Shown piece after piece: positions 35,705-44,444 of a stretch of DNA of 64,000 nt (the first letter of the stretch is position 1; each line of letters begins with the position of its first letter). The notes under the pieces are model-generated. The model saw only the letters and a program-made list of their open reading frames with translations, was not told the DNA's origin and made no database searches. Position numbers and translations under genes: made by a program. Source of the stretch: Pedobacter cryophilus (GTDB taxonomy: Bacteria; Bacteroidota; Bacteroidia; Sphingobacteriales; Sphingobacteriaceae); NCBI RefSeq assembly GCF_005116455.1, contig NZ_SWBP01000001.1:620001-684000 (forward strand), written 5' to 3'.

Positions 35705-35738
35705 AAAAATTAAGGGATGCAATATCCCTTAATTTTTT
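35705..35738 (+). terminator. Intrinsic terminator after glmS
   Basis: AAAAATTAAGGGAT (35705-35718) pairs with ATCCCTTAATTTTT (35724-35737), 14 bp with a 5-base loop, continuing into a T-run. It begins 14 bases after the glmS stop and isolates glmS from oxyR. Confidence 0.9.
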
Positions 35739-35757
35739 GAATTCATTGCCCCAAGCT

Positions 35758-35774
35758 TATAGAATATATCTATA
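35758..35774 (+). promoter_or_regulatory. OxyR-type operator upstream of oxyR
   Basis: TATAGA-ATATA-TCTATA is a perfect 6-5-6 dyad containing ATAG-N7-CTAT (35759-35773). The E. coli OxyR half-site is ATAGnTnnnAnCTAT; the tetranucleotides, their spacing and the inner A match. It lies 7 bases before the oxyR ATG, a position suited to autorepression. Confidence 0.55.
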
Positions 35775-35781
35775 TTAGAGC

Positions 35782-36711
35782 ATGACTATTGTTCAATTAG
35801 AATATGCAGTAGCGGTAGATACTTACCGAAGTTTTGTTTTAGCTGCAGAAAAATGCTTTGTTACCCAGCCAACTTTAAGCATGCAAATCCAGAAACTGGA
35901 AGAACATTTAGGCGTCAAACTTTTTGATCGCTCTAGGCAACCTGTTGTGCCTACTGAAATTGGGATTGAAGTGATAGAGCAAGCTCGAAAACTTTTAAAC
36001 GAAAGCTACAAAATCAAAGAAATTATTGACGAAAGAAAAGGGGAGATTGTTGGAGAATTGAAAATTGGTGTAATTCCTACTGTTGCACCTTATCTTTTGC
36101 CCCGAGTTATTGGTGGCTTTATGGAAAAATATCCTAAAGTAACCCTCACCATTTCTGAATTTACTACTGAAAACATTATACAACAACTTAAAATTGGGTT
36201 ATTAGACTGCGGTATTTTAGCCACGCCGCTTGATGAAAACACATTATTTGAAAGGCCTGTATTTTATGAAAATTTTGTGAGTTATGTATCTAAAACCAGT
36301 CCGCTTTTTAAGAAAAAAGCTTTAACCACCAATGATTTAGATATTGATGAACTTTGGCTACTAAATGAAGGTCATTGTATGCGTAACCAGGTTTTAAGTA
36401 TTTGTAAACATAAAAAATCTAATGGACACCAATTAAATTACAATACAGGGAGCATAGAAACCTTAATTAAAATGGTAGACTTAAACAATGGAATCACCAT
36501 TTTACCAGAATTATCTTTACAAGATTTTTCGGTTAAACAAATGGATAAAGTTCGCTATTTTAAAAGCCCTGAACCTAGTAGAGAAATTAGCATTGTAACA
36601 AACAAGAACTTTATAAAAAAGAGAATAATTGATGCTTTAGAAACCGAAATTTTGAACAGTGTCCCAAAAAGAATGAAATCTAAAAAGAAGAAAGAGGTTT
36701 TAGATATTTAG
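35782..36711 (+). CDS. oxyR: Hydrogen-peroxide-sensing LysR regulator OxyR
   Basis: A 309-residue LysR-type regulator. The N-terminal winged helix-turn-helix spans about residues 1-60 (FVTQPTLSMQIQKLEEHLG). In the effector domain NEGHCMRNQVLSIC places cysteines at 199 and 208, the same positions as the peroxide-sensing pair of E. coli OxyR, and SIETLIKMVDLNNGITILPE follows as in the family. Peroxide should oxidise C199-C208 and switch on catalase or peroxiredoxin genes, none of which are in this window. A palindromic ATAG-N7-CTAT site directly upstream suggests autoregulation. Confidence 0.93.
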   Translation: MTIVQLEYAVAVDTYRSFVLAAEKCFVTQPTLSMQIQKLEEHLGVKLFDRSRQPVVPTEIGIEVIEQARKLLNESYKIKEIIDERKGEIVGELKIGVIPTVAPYLLPRVIGGFMEKYPKVTLTISEFTTENIIQQLKIGLLDCGILATPLDENTLFERPVFYENFVSYVSKTSPLFKKKALTTNDLDIDELWLLNEGHCMRNQVLSICKHKKSNGHQLNYNTGSIETLIKMVDLNNGITILPELSLQDFSVKQMDKVRYFKSPEPSREISIVTNKNFIKKRIIDALETEILNSVPKRMKSKKKKEVLDI

Positions 36712-36756
36712 GCTTTAAAACAGCAACTGAAGTAGATATAAAAAATAATCCCGCGT

Positions 36757-39219
36757 TTAAGCCTTCATTTTAATTAAATGATGCGTTTTGGATTTTTTAT
36801 TCCTTTTTTGAGCAAAACTAATGGTAAAGGTTGTTCCTTCATTTAGCTGGCTCTTAAAACTGATATCGCCATTAATCAATTCAAGATATTTTTTTACAAT
36901 ATACAGCCCCAAACCCGTACCCTGAATATATTCTTTATTACTGGCTCTAAAAAATTGAGTGAACAATCCTTTTTGATCCTCTTGGGGAATGCCAATTCCC
37001 TGATCTTTAACGGCAATAGTCACTCTGCCATTTGCAACAACCGAAGAAAGGTATATATTTTCACCATCATAAGAATATTTACTAGCATTAGATAGCAGGT
37101 TTAATATTATATTTTTTAGTGTTTTATTTGATTGTTCTATTAACAATTCACCTTCATGAGTATAAATAATTTGCTGATTTTTATCCCTCAACATCCCTTC
37201 CATTTCTTCCATTAATAATTGCATAAATTCAGGAAGATTAATTAGTGACGCATCAATATCCCAAATTCCTTTTTCTAATTCACCAACTGAAAGAAAATTA
37301 TTAAGAATATAGATTAGATTTTTTACAGATGAGGAAATACGTTTGGTATGCTTTAACCTTTTCTCTTGCTGATTTGAATCTTTATACACTTCTATAATAG
37401 ACGCACTAGAGAGGATGGTAGCCAAAGGTGTTCTAAACTCATGCGAAGCCATAGAAACAAAACTAGACTTCATTTCATGTAATTCCTTTTCTCTTAATAA
37501 AGATCTGGTAAGCTCTAAAGTTCTTTCTGTCACCTTATTTTCCAGCTCATCTCGAGAGCGCATTTGCTCAGAAACATCAACAATTACAGAATGGAGTAAA
37601 AATGTTTTGAAATTATATTTCATATTCATTCTTGCCCAAAAATATGTTCCATCCAGTCTTTTCATTTGATGGATAATCACTTTTACACCATCCTCAATTA
37701 TCAAAGATTTAATAATTCTTTCTCTTTCTGGCATATCCAACCAATGCGCTTCTGATTTATAATTGTCTAAAAAATCTTTTTTTGATTGGTATCCCAAAAG
37801 TTGTACCCCTACATTATTTACATCAATTACTTTAGCTGTTTTTGTATCAAATGAGAATATAGATACCAATGAGTTTTCATATAAATCACGGTATTTTTCT
37901 TCGCTACTTATAAGATTTTGGTGAGACTGTACTTGTTCTGTTATATCTATAATTACAGTTTGGGCAGAATTAATTTCTTTATCTGATTTGGTTGAAATAT
38001 TAGCCCAAAAATGAGTGCCATCAAGTTTTTTCATTTCTTGAATTTTATTTCTCACCTCACCTTTTTTCATTAATATTTCTATGTGGTATAATCTTTGGGA
38101 TATATTTACCCAGTGGTTTTCGGGCTTAAAATTTTTTAGAAAGTCTTTTTTGGACTGATAACCAAAAAGTTTAACACCAATTTGATTCACATCAATTACT
38201 TTGGTTGTTTTAAGATCTGAAGAAAGTATTGCGATTAAGGAGTTCTCAAATAAATTTCTATATTTTTCTTCGCTGGCTATCAGCTTAGCTTCATCTAGCT
38301 TACGCAGAGTAATGTCTGAGCGAATACTTAAATATTTATACGGCTTTCCTTCTTTATTTAAAAACGGAACAATAATAGTATCTACCCAATACGTTGTGCC
38401 ATCTTTAGCCTTATTTTTTAGCTCGCCCTTCCATACATTACCACTAACAATAGTTAACCACAGATCTCGCATAAATTCTTTTGAATGATGACCTGAGTTG
38501 AAAAATCGATGATTTTTACCAATCAGTTCCTCTCTTGAGTATTTGGAAATTTTACAAAAATTATCATTCACCAATTGTATAGTGTCATTTTCATCTGTTA
38601 CCACTACTATACTAGCTTCATCTATTGCTGCTATATAATCAGATATGTTTTTATTTATACTGTCTAACTGTAAATATCTATCAACCAATTGCTGTTGCAA
38701 TTCTTTATTTTGATCTCTTAAATCAAGATTAGTTGAATTTAAATGTAATTCAAAAGAAAGTAAATCCACTTCATTTGCAGGGTGGTCACTTAATACATAT
38801 TGATTTGTTTCACAAACGGCATCAGTTACATCTTCTAGCTGGGTAATAATATAGAGAACCTCATTTTCTGAGTTCAGAACTGGCTTATTTTTAATGTTAA
38901 AGTATTTTTCTTTTAGAATTCCGTATGAATTATGAACTAGGTATTTTTGAGCTAACAAAGTATGCTTTGTCTTTTTTTGCAGTACAATGCTGTAGGATGT
39001 TAAGGCATTAGCAACCTCTTTCTGATTTACATCATAAGGTAAATTAGGAAAACCCTCTAGGATGTATTTACCAATAATTTCGCTTTGTTTGGTATTTGTA
39101 GTTTCTAAATAATCATCACTAGCCGTAAGAATTAATAATTGAGGCGAAACCACAATCAATAAACCTGGTGTAGATTTAAATAAAACCCTAAAGTCTATAT
39201 CTTTTGCTGTGCTTAACAT
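36757..39219 (-). CDS. Orphan sensor histidine kinase with four PAS domains
   Basis: An 820-residue kinase with no membrane helix or signal peptide, so probably cytoplasmic. A divergent N-terminal PAS (about 5-135) is followed by a coiled segment, a PAS/PAC (about 190-305), and two near-duplicate PAS/PAC units (about 310-435 and 440-565). HisKA has MASHEFRTPL (phosphoacceptor His), and the ATPase domain has LLNLLSNASKYS (N box), KDQGIGIP and GTGLGLYIVKKY. No response regulator gene is adjacent. The ligand is unknown. It converges with oxyR. Confidence 0.92.
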   Translation of the reverse strand: MLSTAKDIDFRVLFKSTPGLLIVVSPQLLILTASDDYLETTNTKQSEIIGKYILEGFPNLPYDVNQKEVANALTSYSIVLQKKTKHTLLAQKYLVHNSYGILKEKYFNIKNKPVLNSENEVLYIITQLEDVTDAVCETNQYVLSDHPANEVDLLSFELHLNSTNLDLRDQNKELQQQLVDRYLQLDSINKNISDYIAAIDEASIVVVTDENDTIQLVNDNFCKISKYSREELIGKNHRFFNSGHHSKEFMRDLWLTIVSGNVWKGELKNKAKDGTTYWVDTIIVPFLNKEGKPYKYLSIRSDITLRKLDEAKLIASEEKYRNLFENSLIAILSSDLKTTKVIDVNQIGVKLFGYQSKKDFLKNFKPENHWVNISQRLYHIEILMKKGEVRNKIQEMKKLDGTHFWANISTKSDKEINSAQTVIIDITEQVQSHQNLISSEEKYRDLYENSLVSIFSFDTKTAKVIDVNNVGVQLLGYQSKKDFLDNYKSEAHWLDMPERERIIKSLIIEDGVKVIIHQMKRLDGTYFWARMNMKYNFKTFLLHSVIVDVSEQMRSRDELENKVTERTLELTRSLLREKELHEMKSSFVSMASHEFRTPLATILSSASIIEVYKDSNQQEKRLKHTKRISSSVKNLIYILNNFLSVGELEKGIWDIDASLINLPEFMQLLMEEMEGMLRDKNQQIIYTHEGELLIEQSNKTLKNIILNLLSNASKYSYDGENIYLSSVVANGRVTIAVKDQGIGIPQEDQKGLFTQFFRASNKEYIQGTGLGLYIVKKYLELINGDISFKSQLNEGTTFTISFAQKRNKKSKTHHLIKMKA

Positions 39220-39503
39220 TTGTAAAACAATTGGTATAATCAGGCTATGCTATGAAATTCTAAGGTTCAGAAAATAACACCCTATTTATTATGTAATAAA
39301 CTTGGATAAAATTGATTGAGCATTAAAACTGTTACTTAAAATTACAAATTGCTTTACTCTTTTCAATAAATAAAACAACATAAAAATAATAGCGCTTCTT
39401 GGAAATTAGAAGTCGGTAGGTAAATAAAAGTCGCCTCACTTTTTTTAGCGTTAGAAACAGCGGTTTTTTGAAATTTTATTTTATCAATTTGAGTAAAAAA
39501 AAT
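39220..39503. other. AT-rich intergenic gap
   Basis: Between the kinase start and the DCC gene stop. I see no ORF, strong hairpin or convincing TAnnTTTG element. The kinase promoter must lie in the right-hand part, but it could not be located. Confidence 0.5.
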
Positions 39504-39899
39504 TTATAAAAATCTACTCTTTAAATTGGAGTTAGGCACCATACATTGTTCTGTTTTACCAAACCAACGATACCTGTTTTTTGCAATAAAACTGTAAATA
39601 CCGTTTCTAATAAATTTGGGAACTACGAGTAAAACACGAGCCAATGGCCAAGCACCTCCTAAGTATTTAGCAATTTGTAAAGCCGCATCTGATTGGGTGT
39701 AAACCTTATTATTTGCAATAAAAATTACTGTTTTTAGGTCTTTTATTTGGATATTATGAGCGCTTAATAACGCTTTGGCAGCATCTGATTGTAAATCAGC
39801 AAATTTGAATTGAGCCTGAGGATCTCTTTTAATAACGAATTGCACAAATCCATTACAAAGATTACAAACGCCGTCAAAAAGGATAACAAATTGCTGCAT
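39504..39899 (-). CDS. DCC-family thiol-disulfide oxidoreductase-like protein (YuxK/DUF393)
   Basis: A 131-residue thioredoxin-like protein. The family name motif appears as FDGVCNLCNGFVQFVI (DxxCxxC), followed by FKFADLQSDAAKALL. Members are predicted thiol-disulfide oxidoreductases of unclear substrate. The start is ATG at 39899; an in-frame TTG two codons earlier is less likely. Downstream towards the kinase there is no clear terminator. Confidence 0.9.
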   Translation of the reverse strand: MQQFVILFDGVCNLCNGFVQFVIKRDPQAQFKFADLQSDAAKALLSAHNIQIKDLKTVIFIANNKVYTQSDAALQIAKYLGGAWPLARVLLVVPKFIRNGIYSFIAKNRYRWFGKTEQCMVPNSNLKSRFL

Positions 39900-39936
39900 T
39901 ACCAAAGGTAACTATTTTAAGAGTGAATGGTTTTAG

Positions 39937-39977
39937 AAACAAACAAGGCAGTCTGATTGAGACTGCCTTGTTTGTTT
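39937..39977 (-). terminator. Terminator at the end of the PUL
   Basis: AAACAAACAAGGCAGTCT (39937-39954) pairs perfectly with AGACTGCCTTGTTTGTTT (39960-39977): an 18-bp stem with a 5-base loop. It lies 52 bases beyond the GH3 stop on the minus strand and ends the locus before the DCC gene. Confidence 0.85.
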
Positions 39978-40029
39978 ATTCTATAATTAAATACACTTTA
40001 AATTACATGATTAAAGGCTGCTCTTTTGC

Positions 40030-42348
40030 TTATTGAACCGAAAATTTTGTTTTGAGGTTAGCGATTTGAATTTCAAAATCACCAGATTCTACTACATTTT
40101 TGTTTTGTTGATTCACAAAAGACAACTCGTTTTTACCGAGTTGAAAACTTACCGTTTTGGTTTCGCCGGGTTTAAGACTTATTTTATCAAAGCCTTTTAA
40201 ACGCTTAATATCTGGAGTGACAGACGCATATAAATCACTTAAATACAAATCAACTACTTCTTTTCCTTCTCTAGACCCTGTATTTGTAACGTCAACAGAA
40301 ACTGTTAAAACATCATTTGCTGTGATTTTACTAGCACTCATTTTTAAATTATCGTATTTAAAAGTGGTGTAACTTAAGCCAAAACCAAATTCGTACTGTG
40401 GGTTATAATCTGCATCATAATTATAAACACCTGCCACCACAGACCTACTTTCTGATGGTTTATGGTTATAATTTACCAAAGAGTTAGGGAATTTTGGATA
40501 GTTATAAGGTAGTTTTCCTGATGGATTTACATCTCCAAAAAGAATATCTGCTAAAGCATCTCCACCAAAATTACCGGGCAAATAAGTTTGTAAAATAGCG
40601 GGTATGGAAGCTTCAAACTTGCTAATTAATCTTGGTCGGCCTTCATTTAAAACCAAAATTACTGGCTTACCTAAAGCTGCAATTTGCTTGGCATATTCTG
40701 TTTGAAGATCTGAAAGGTATAGATCACTTAAATTACCTGGTGTTTCTGTATAAGAGTTTTCACCTAAACAAAGAATAATAGCATCGGCATTTTTTGCGGC
40801 TTCTAATGCTTCTTTCATTTGATCGGCGTATTCTTCATAATACTTTCCATCCATTTTATAGCTTACCCCGGGAATAAAATTTACTTGATTGTTTCCAATT
40901 TTGTTTTGAAGCGCTTCTACAATGGTGTTATATTTTGCAGCAAATTCTTCTACTTTTTCTCCTTGCCAAGAGTAGGTCCAACCGCCGTTTAAGGTTCTCA
41001 TTGAATTAGCATTTGGACCAGTAACCAAAACTTTCATATCCTTTTTTAAAGGAAGAATGTTGTTGGTGTTTTTTAATAAAGTGATAGATTCTGCTGCGGT
41101 TTGGTAAGCGGCCTGCTCAAATTCTTTGCTTCCAAATTTTGGGTAGTTTTTAAAATTGGTTACTGCTGTTTCAAATAAACCAAGTTGATATTTTAGCTTT
41201 AAAATTCGGGTTACTGCTTCATCAATACGTTGTTGCTTTACTTTTCCTTCTTTTACTAAAGCTATTAAATCATCACAAAAAGGCTCGTATTGGTAAGCAA
41301 TCATAGACATGTCTATTCCTGCATTTATGGCCATCATTACGGCTTCTCTATTGCTTTTTGCCACACGATCTCTGCTGTATAAGTTCTCAATATCGCCCCA
41401 ATCTGTTACCACTAATCCTTTAAAGCCTAATTCTTCTCTTAACAATTTAGTTAAAAGGGTAAAATTTGCATGAACAGGAACTCCGTTTATTAAGCCAGAG
41501 TTGATCATAATGGTATGCGCACCTGCATTTATAGCGGCTTTAAATGCTGGTAAATGATATTCTCTTAATTGTTGATCTGATAAAGAAACTGGGGTTCTGT
41601 CTTTACCAGAAATAGAAACTTGGTAACCTAAAAAATGCTTTAAGCAAGAAGCCACATGAAATGGATCAGAAATATTATTCTTATCTCCCTCATAACCTTT
41701 AATTACCTGCACACCTAATTGGGTGGTTAAATAAGGATCTTCCCCGTAAGTTTCCCAAATTCTTGGAAAACGAGGATCAGGACCTAAATCTAAAACAGGA
41801 GAAAAATTCCATGGAATTCCACTTGCTCTGGTTTCATAAGCGGTAATTTCTGCTCCTTTTCTAAGCAATTCTCGGTTACGAGTAGCTGCTTGCCCAATTT
41901 GCTGAGGAAACATAGTGGCTCCTGCAGTATAAGTTGCTCCATGAATAGCGTCTATTCCGTAAATTACTGGAATATTTAACCTGCCTTTTCCTGCATTTTG
42001 AATTTCACTGATAATTCTAAACCAAGTTTCGGGTGTTCTAGCCCTGTTATTTGCGGTATTTAATACCGAACCTAGTTTATAAACGCCAAAAGCTTTTTTC
42101 ATAGCTACTTCATCTAAAACAACAGGTTCGTCACTAGAAAATCTATCTGGACCTTTAGTAATTACATCAAGTGTGATTTGCGCCATTTGACCCACTTTTT
42201 CTTGTAAAGTCATTTTTTGCAATAAGGTGGCTACTTTAACATCAAGCTCTTTTGAGGCATTTGAAGTTTGTGCTTTTAAAGAATATGGTGATAAAGTACC
42301 TGATAAAAAAATCAGCATAATTAGCACATAACGAAAATTATTTTTCAT
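40030..42348 (-). CDS. Glycoside hydrolase family 3 beta-glucosidase (BglX-like)
   Basis: A 772-residue exported GH3 enzyme. The start at MKNNFRYVLIM gives a clean signal peptide ending near LKAQ; an in-frame ATG eight codons earlier is less likely. The (alpha/beta)8 domain has DPRFPRIWETYGEDPYL and the nucleophile Asp in GLVVTDWGDIENL; the alpha/beta sandwich and a C-terminal fibronectin-III-like domain follow (SREGKEVVDLYL). It probably hydrolyses beta-glucan oligosaccharides to glucose in the periplasm. It belongs to the SusCD locus but is separated from the GH16 gene by a terminator-type hairpin. Confidence 0.94.
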   Translation of the reverse strand: MKNNFRYVLIMLIFLSGTLSPYSLKAQTSNASKELDVKVATLLQKMTLQEKVGQMAQITLDVITKGPDRFSSDEPVVLDEVAMKKAFGVYKLGSVLNTANNRARTPETWFRIISEIQNAGKGRLNIPVIYGIDAIHGATYTAGATMFPQQIGQAATRNRELLRKGAEITAYETRASGIPWNFSPVLDLGPDPRFPRIWETYGEDPYLTTQLGVQVIKGYEGDKNNISDPFHVASCLKHFLGYQVSISGKDRTPVSLSDQQLREYHLPAFKAAINAGAHTIMINSGLINGVPVHANFTLLTKLLREELGFKGLVVTDWGDIENLYSRDRVAKSNREAVMMAINAGIDMSMIAYQYEPFCDDLIALVKEGKVKQQRIDEAVTRILKLKYQLGLFETAVTNFKNYPKFGSKEFEQAAYQTAAESITLLKNTNNILPLKKDMKVLVTGPNANSMRTLNGGWTYSWQGEKVEEFAAKYNTIVEALQNKIGNNQVNFIPGVSYKMDGKYYEEYADQMKEALEAAKNADAIILCLGENSYTETPGNLSDLYLSDLQTEYAKQIAALGKPVILVLNEGRPRLISKFEASIPAILQTYLPGNFGGDALADILFGDVNPSGKLPYNYPKFPNSLVNYNHKPSESRSVVAGVYNYDADYNPQYEFGFGLSYTTFKYDNLKMSASKITANDVLTVSVDVTNTGSREGKEVVDLYLSDLYASVTPDIKRLKGFDKISLKPGETKTVSFQLGKNELSFVNQQNKNVVESGDFEIQIANLKTKFSVQ

Positions 42349-42401
42349 AATCGAGTTTAGAGTTAAATGCATTTAAAAAATGAAAAGACAATCTTAAGGT
42401 C

Positions 42402-42443
42402 AAAAAAAATAGAAGTGTCAATTGATTTTAACACTTCTATTTT
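42402..42443 (-). terminator. Terminator inside the PUL, between GH16 and GH3
   Basis: AAAATAGAAGTGT (42406-42418) pairs with ACACTTCTATTTT (42431-42443) over 13 bp, loop 12 bases. On the minus strand the stem is followed by an eight-T run. A strong intrinsic terminator by form, in the 110-base gap between two genes of the same locus. Confidence 0.8.
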
Positions 42444-42458
42444 AAGTTTTAGCATTGA

Positions 42459-43508
42459 TTATTTATAAACCCTAATATAGTCTACTTCCATTGTGGCATT
42501 GGTTATCGCTGGATCTACTGCACCACCAAAATTTCCACCCATTGCCATGTTCAGGATAAAAAAGAAATCATGATTAAATGGAATTGAGGAAGAGTTGTTA
42601 ACCGTATGAACAACCTGCCCATCGGCCAACATTCTAATAGAAGAAGCCGTCCATTCCAATGTATAAATATGAAATTCTGAGGTTGCATTTGCTATCATTC
42701 TGGTGCCACCGTCTGCACTTCCGCCTGAGCGACCAGGATAGTGTAACGTTGCATAAATTTTATTCAAATCCCTTCCCAAATGTTCTACAATATCAATTTC
42801 ACCGCATGCTGGCCATGGTACTGTATTGATATTACTTCCTAACATCCAAATGGCTGGCCAAGTACCTGTTCCTGTAGGAAATTTAGCTCTTACTTCTACC
42901 TTCCCGTAAGTGAAAGCAAATTTATCTTTAGATAAAAGCCTAGCAGAAGTATAAGTACTCCCGCTATAATTTTCTTTGATGAGTTTAATTTTTAAAACAC
43001 CGTTTTGAACAATTGAATTTTCTGGTCGGTTGGTATAATACTGTAATTCGGCATTTCCCCATCCGTTAGAACCTGTTCCTAAATCATAACCCCATTTAGT
43101 TGCATCAGGCGCACCATCTGTATTAAACTCATCAGACCAAACCAAACTTGCCACCCCAGCAATAACATTTACAGTAACGTCTATTGACTTTTTAAGCGTA
43201 AGACCAGTACTACTTGTAGCGGTAACTGATACTGTATAGGTGTTATTTCCTACCAATGTATATTGATAATCTATGATACCCGTAGCCGCAGATTTAATTG
43301 TCCCGTTACCTAGCTCGTAAGTATAAGCAACTGCATTATCTGCAGTTGCTTTAAATGAAACATTACCGCTCCCATTTGTGTTGGGTGTGGCTGTGATGAC
43401 CAAATTAGTGGGTGCCGTTTGTGAACTTCCCTTACCAGAATCAGCTTTTTTACAACTGGTAGAAATAAACAGAAGGAAAATTAAACCGATGTTTTTAAAG
43501 TATCCCAT
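42459..43508 (-). CDS. GH16 endo-beta-glucanase (laminarinase-like) lipoprotein
   Basis: A 349-residue lipoprotein (lipobox Cys at residue 19, FISTSCKKA). A PKD-like domain (about 30-115) precedes a GH16 domain. The catalytic ExDxxE motif is GEIDIVEHLG near residue 232, with WPAIWMLG and the C-terminal DFFFILNMAMGGNFGG also present. Motif and context favour beta-1,3-glucan (laminarin-type) cleavage at the cell surface. It lies 8 bases after a small lipoprotein gene in the SusCD operon. Confidence 0.92.
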   Translation of the reverse strand: MGYFKNIGLIFLLFISTSCKKADSGKGSSQTAPTNLVITATPNTNGSGNVSFKATADNAVAYTYELGNGTIKSAATGIIDYQYTLVGNNTYTVSVTATSSTGLTLKKSIDVTVNVIAGVASLVWSDEFNTDGAPDATKWGYDLGTGSNGWGNAELQYYTNRPENSIVQNGVLKIKLIKENYSGSTYTSARLLSKDKFAFTYGKVEVRAKFPTGTGTWPAIWMLGSNINTVPWPACGEIDIVEHLGRDLNKIYATLHYPGRSGGSADGGTRMIANATSEFHIYTLEWTASSIRMLADGQVVHTVNNSSSIPFNHDFFFILNMAMGGNFGGAVDPAITNATMEVDYIRVYK

Positions 43509-43516
43509 TTTAATTA

Positions 43517-44425
43517 TTATTTAACTATTAATTTTTGATACCAAGCATTTCCATCAGCACCAATATTTCTTAATAACATGGTGTTTGCAGTAAATGTAAC
43601 AATCTCGTAAGCTGTTCCGCCGGTACCAAAATTGATGATTCCATTACCCGGTACTGTAAATTGTATAGTAGTGGAATTTGCACTTGTTGAACCAGATGTT
43701 GCATTACTGAAAGCTAATTTCTTTTCAGGACCCGAAATAATACCATAACAACCATCGGGACCAGCAAAGCCATAAAAACCTGTTGCTGCACCTATAGAAA
43801 ATGATGCTCCTTTATTATCAACGGTCATAAAGATGTTATTATTTGCATCTTTTCTAAAGGTAATTTCATCATCATAAGCACAAGGCTCTCTGGTATTTGG
43901 ATCTGCATCATAATACCAAGTTGGAGAATCGTCAGTAATTTGATTGGCAGCTCCAACCCCAAAATGACCTAATGCTTCTTTATCTGTTACCCAAATTTTT
44001 GAACCCGTTCCGGCTATAGCCGAAATCATAGCTGCAGGAATTTCAAAAGCAACAAATACTTTGATCTTTTTACTGGTAGTAGAGGTGATGCCTCCAGTAC
44101 CTACTACGTTAACAGTCACTAAAAACTCATTAGTTCCTGGTGTAGTGTATTTGTAATTAATGGTGCCAGATGGTACTACTTGTGTATTTCCATCTCCAAA
44201 ATCTACATTATAAGTAATGGCATTGTTTGCTGTGGCGGTAATGGCAACCACACCAGTTCCGTTACCGTCTGGGTTGGCTGTGTTTGCACCTGCAACGGCT
44301 GTTGTTAAAACAACATCAGACGGAGATTTTAATTCTCCAAAAGAGTATTCAGTTTTTTTACAGGAACCTAAGCCAATTCCTGCTATTAAAAAAACGATGA
44401 TCAGTGATTTTATATGATTTATCAT
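43517..44425 (-). CDS. PKD-domain surface lipoprotein of the PUL
   Basis: A 302-residue lipoprotein (lipobox Cys at residue 22, GLGSCKKTE). A PKD-like domain spans about residues 35-125 (YNVDFGDGNTQVVPSG is the PKD strand pattern), followed by a 170-residue beta-rich domain with PTWYYDADPNTREPCAYDDE that I do not recognise. It lies between a triple-module lipoprotein and GH16, the usual place for a surface glycan-binding protein. Binding of glucan is inferred from position. Confidence 0.75.
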   Translation of the reverse strand: MINHIKSLIIVFLIAGIGLGSCKKTEYSFGELKSPSDVVLTTAVAGANTANPDGNGTGVVAITATANNAITYNVDFGDGNTQVVPSGTINYKYTTPGTNEFLVTVNVVGTGGITSTTSKKIKVFVAFEIPAAMISAIAGTGSKIWVTDKEALGHFGVGAANQITDDSPTWYYDADPNTREPCAYDDEITFRKDANNNIFMTVDNKGASFSIGAATGFYGFAGPDGCYGIISGPEKKLAFSNATSGSTSANSTTIQFTVPGNGIINFGTGGTAYEIVTFTANTMLLRNIGADGNAWYQKLIVK

Positions 44426-44444
44426 GATTTTTAATTTTTAAATG

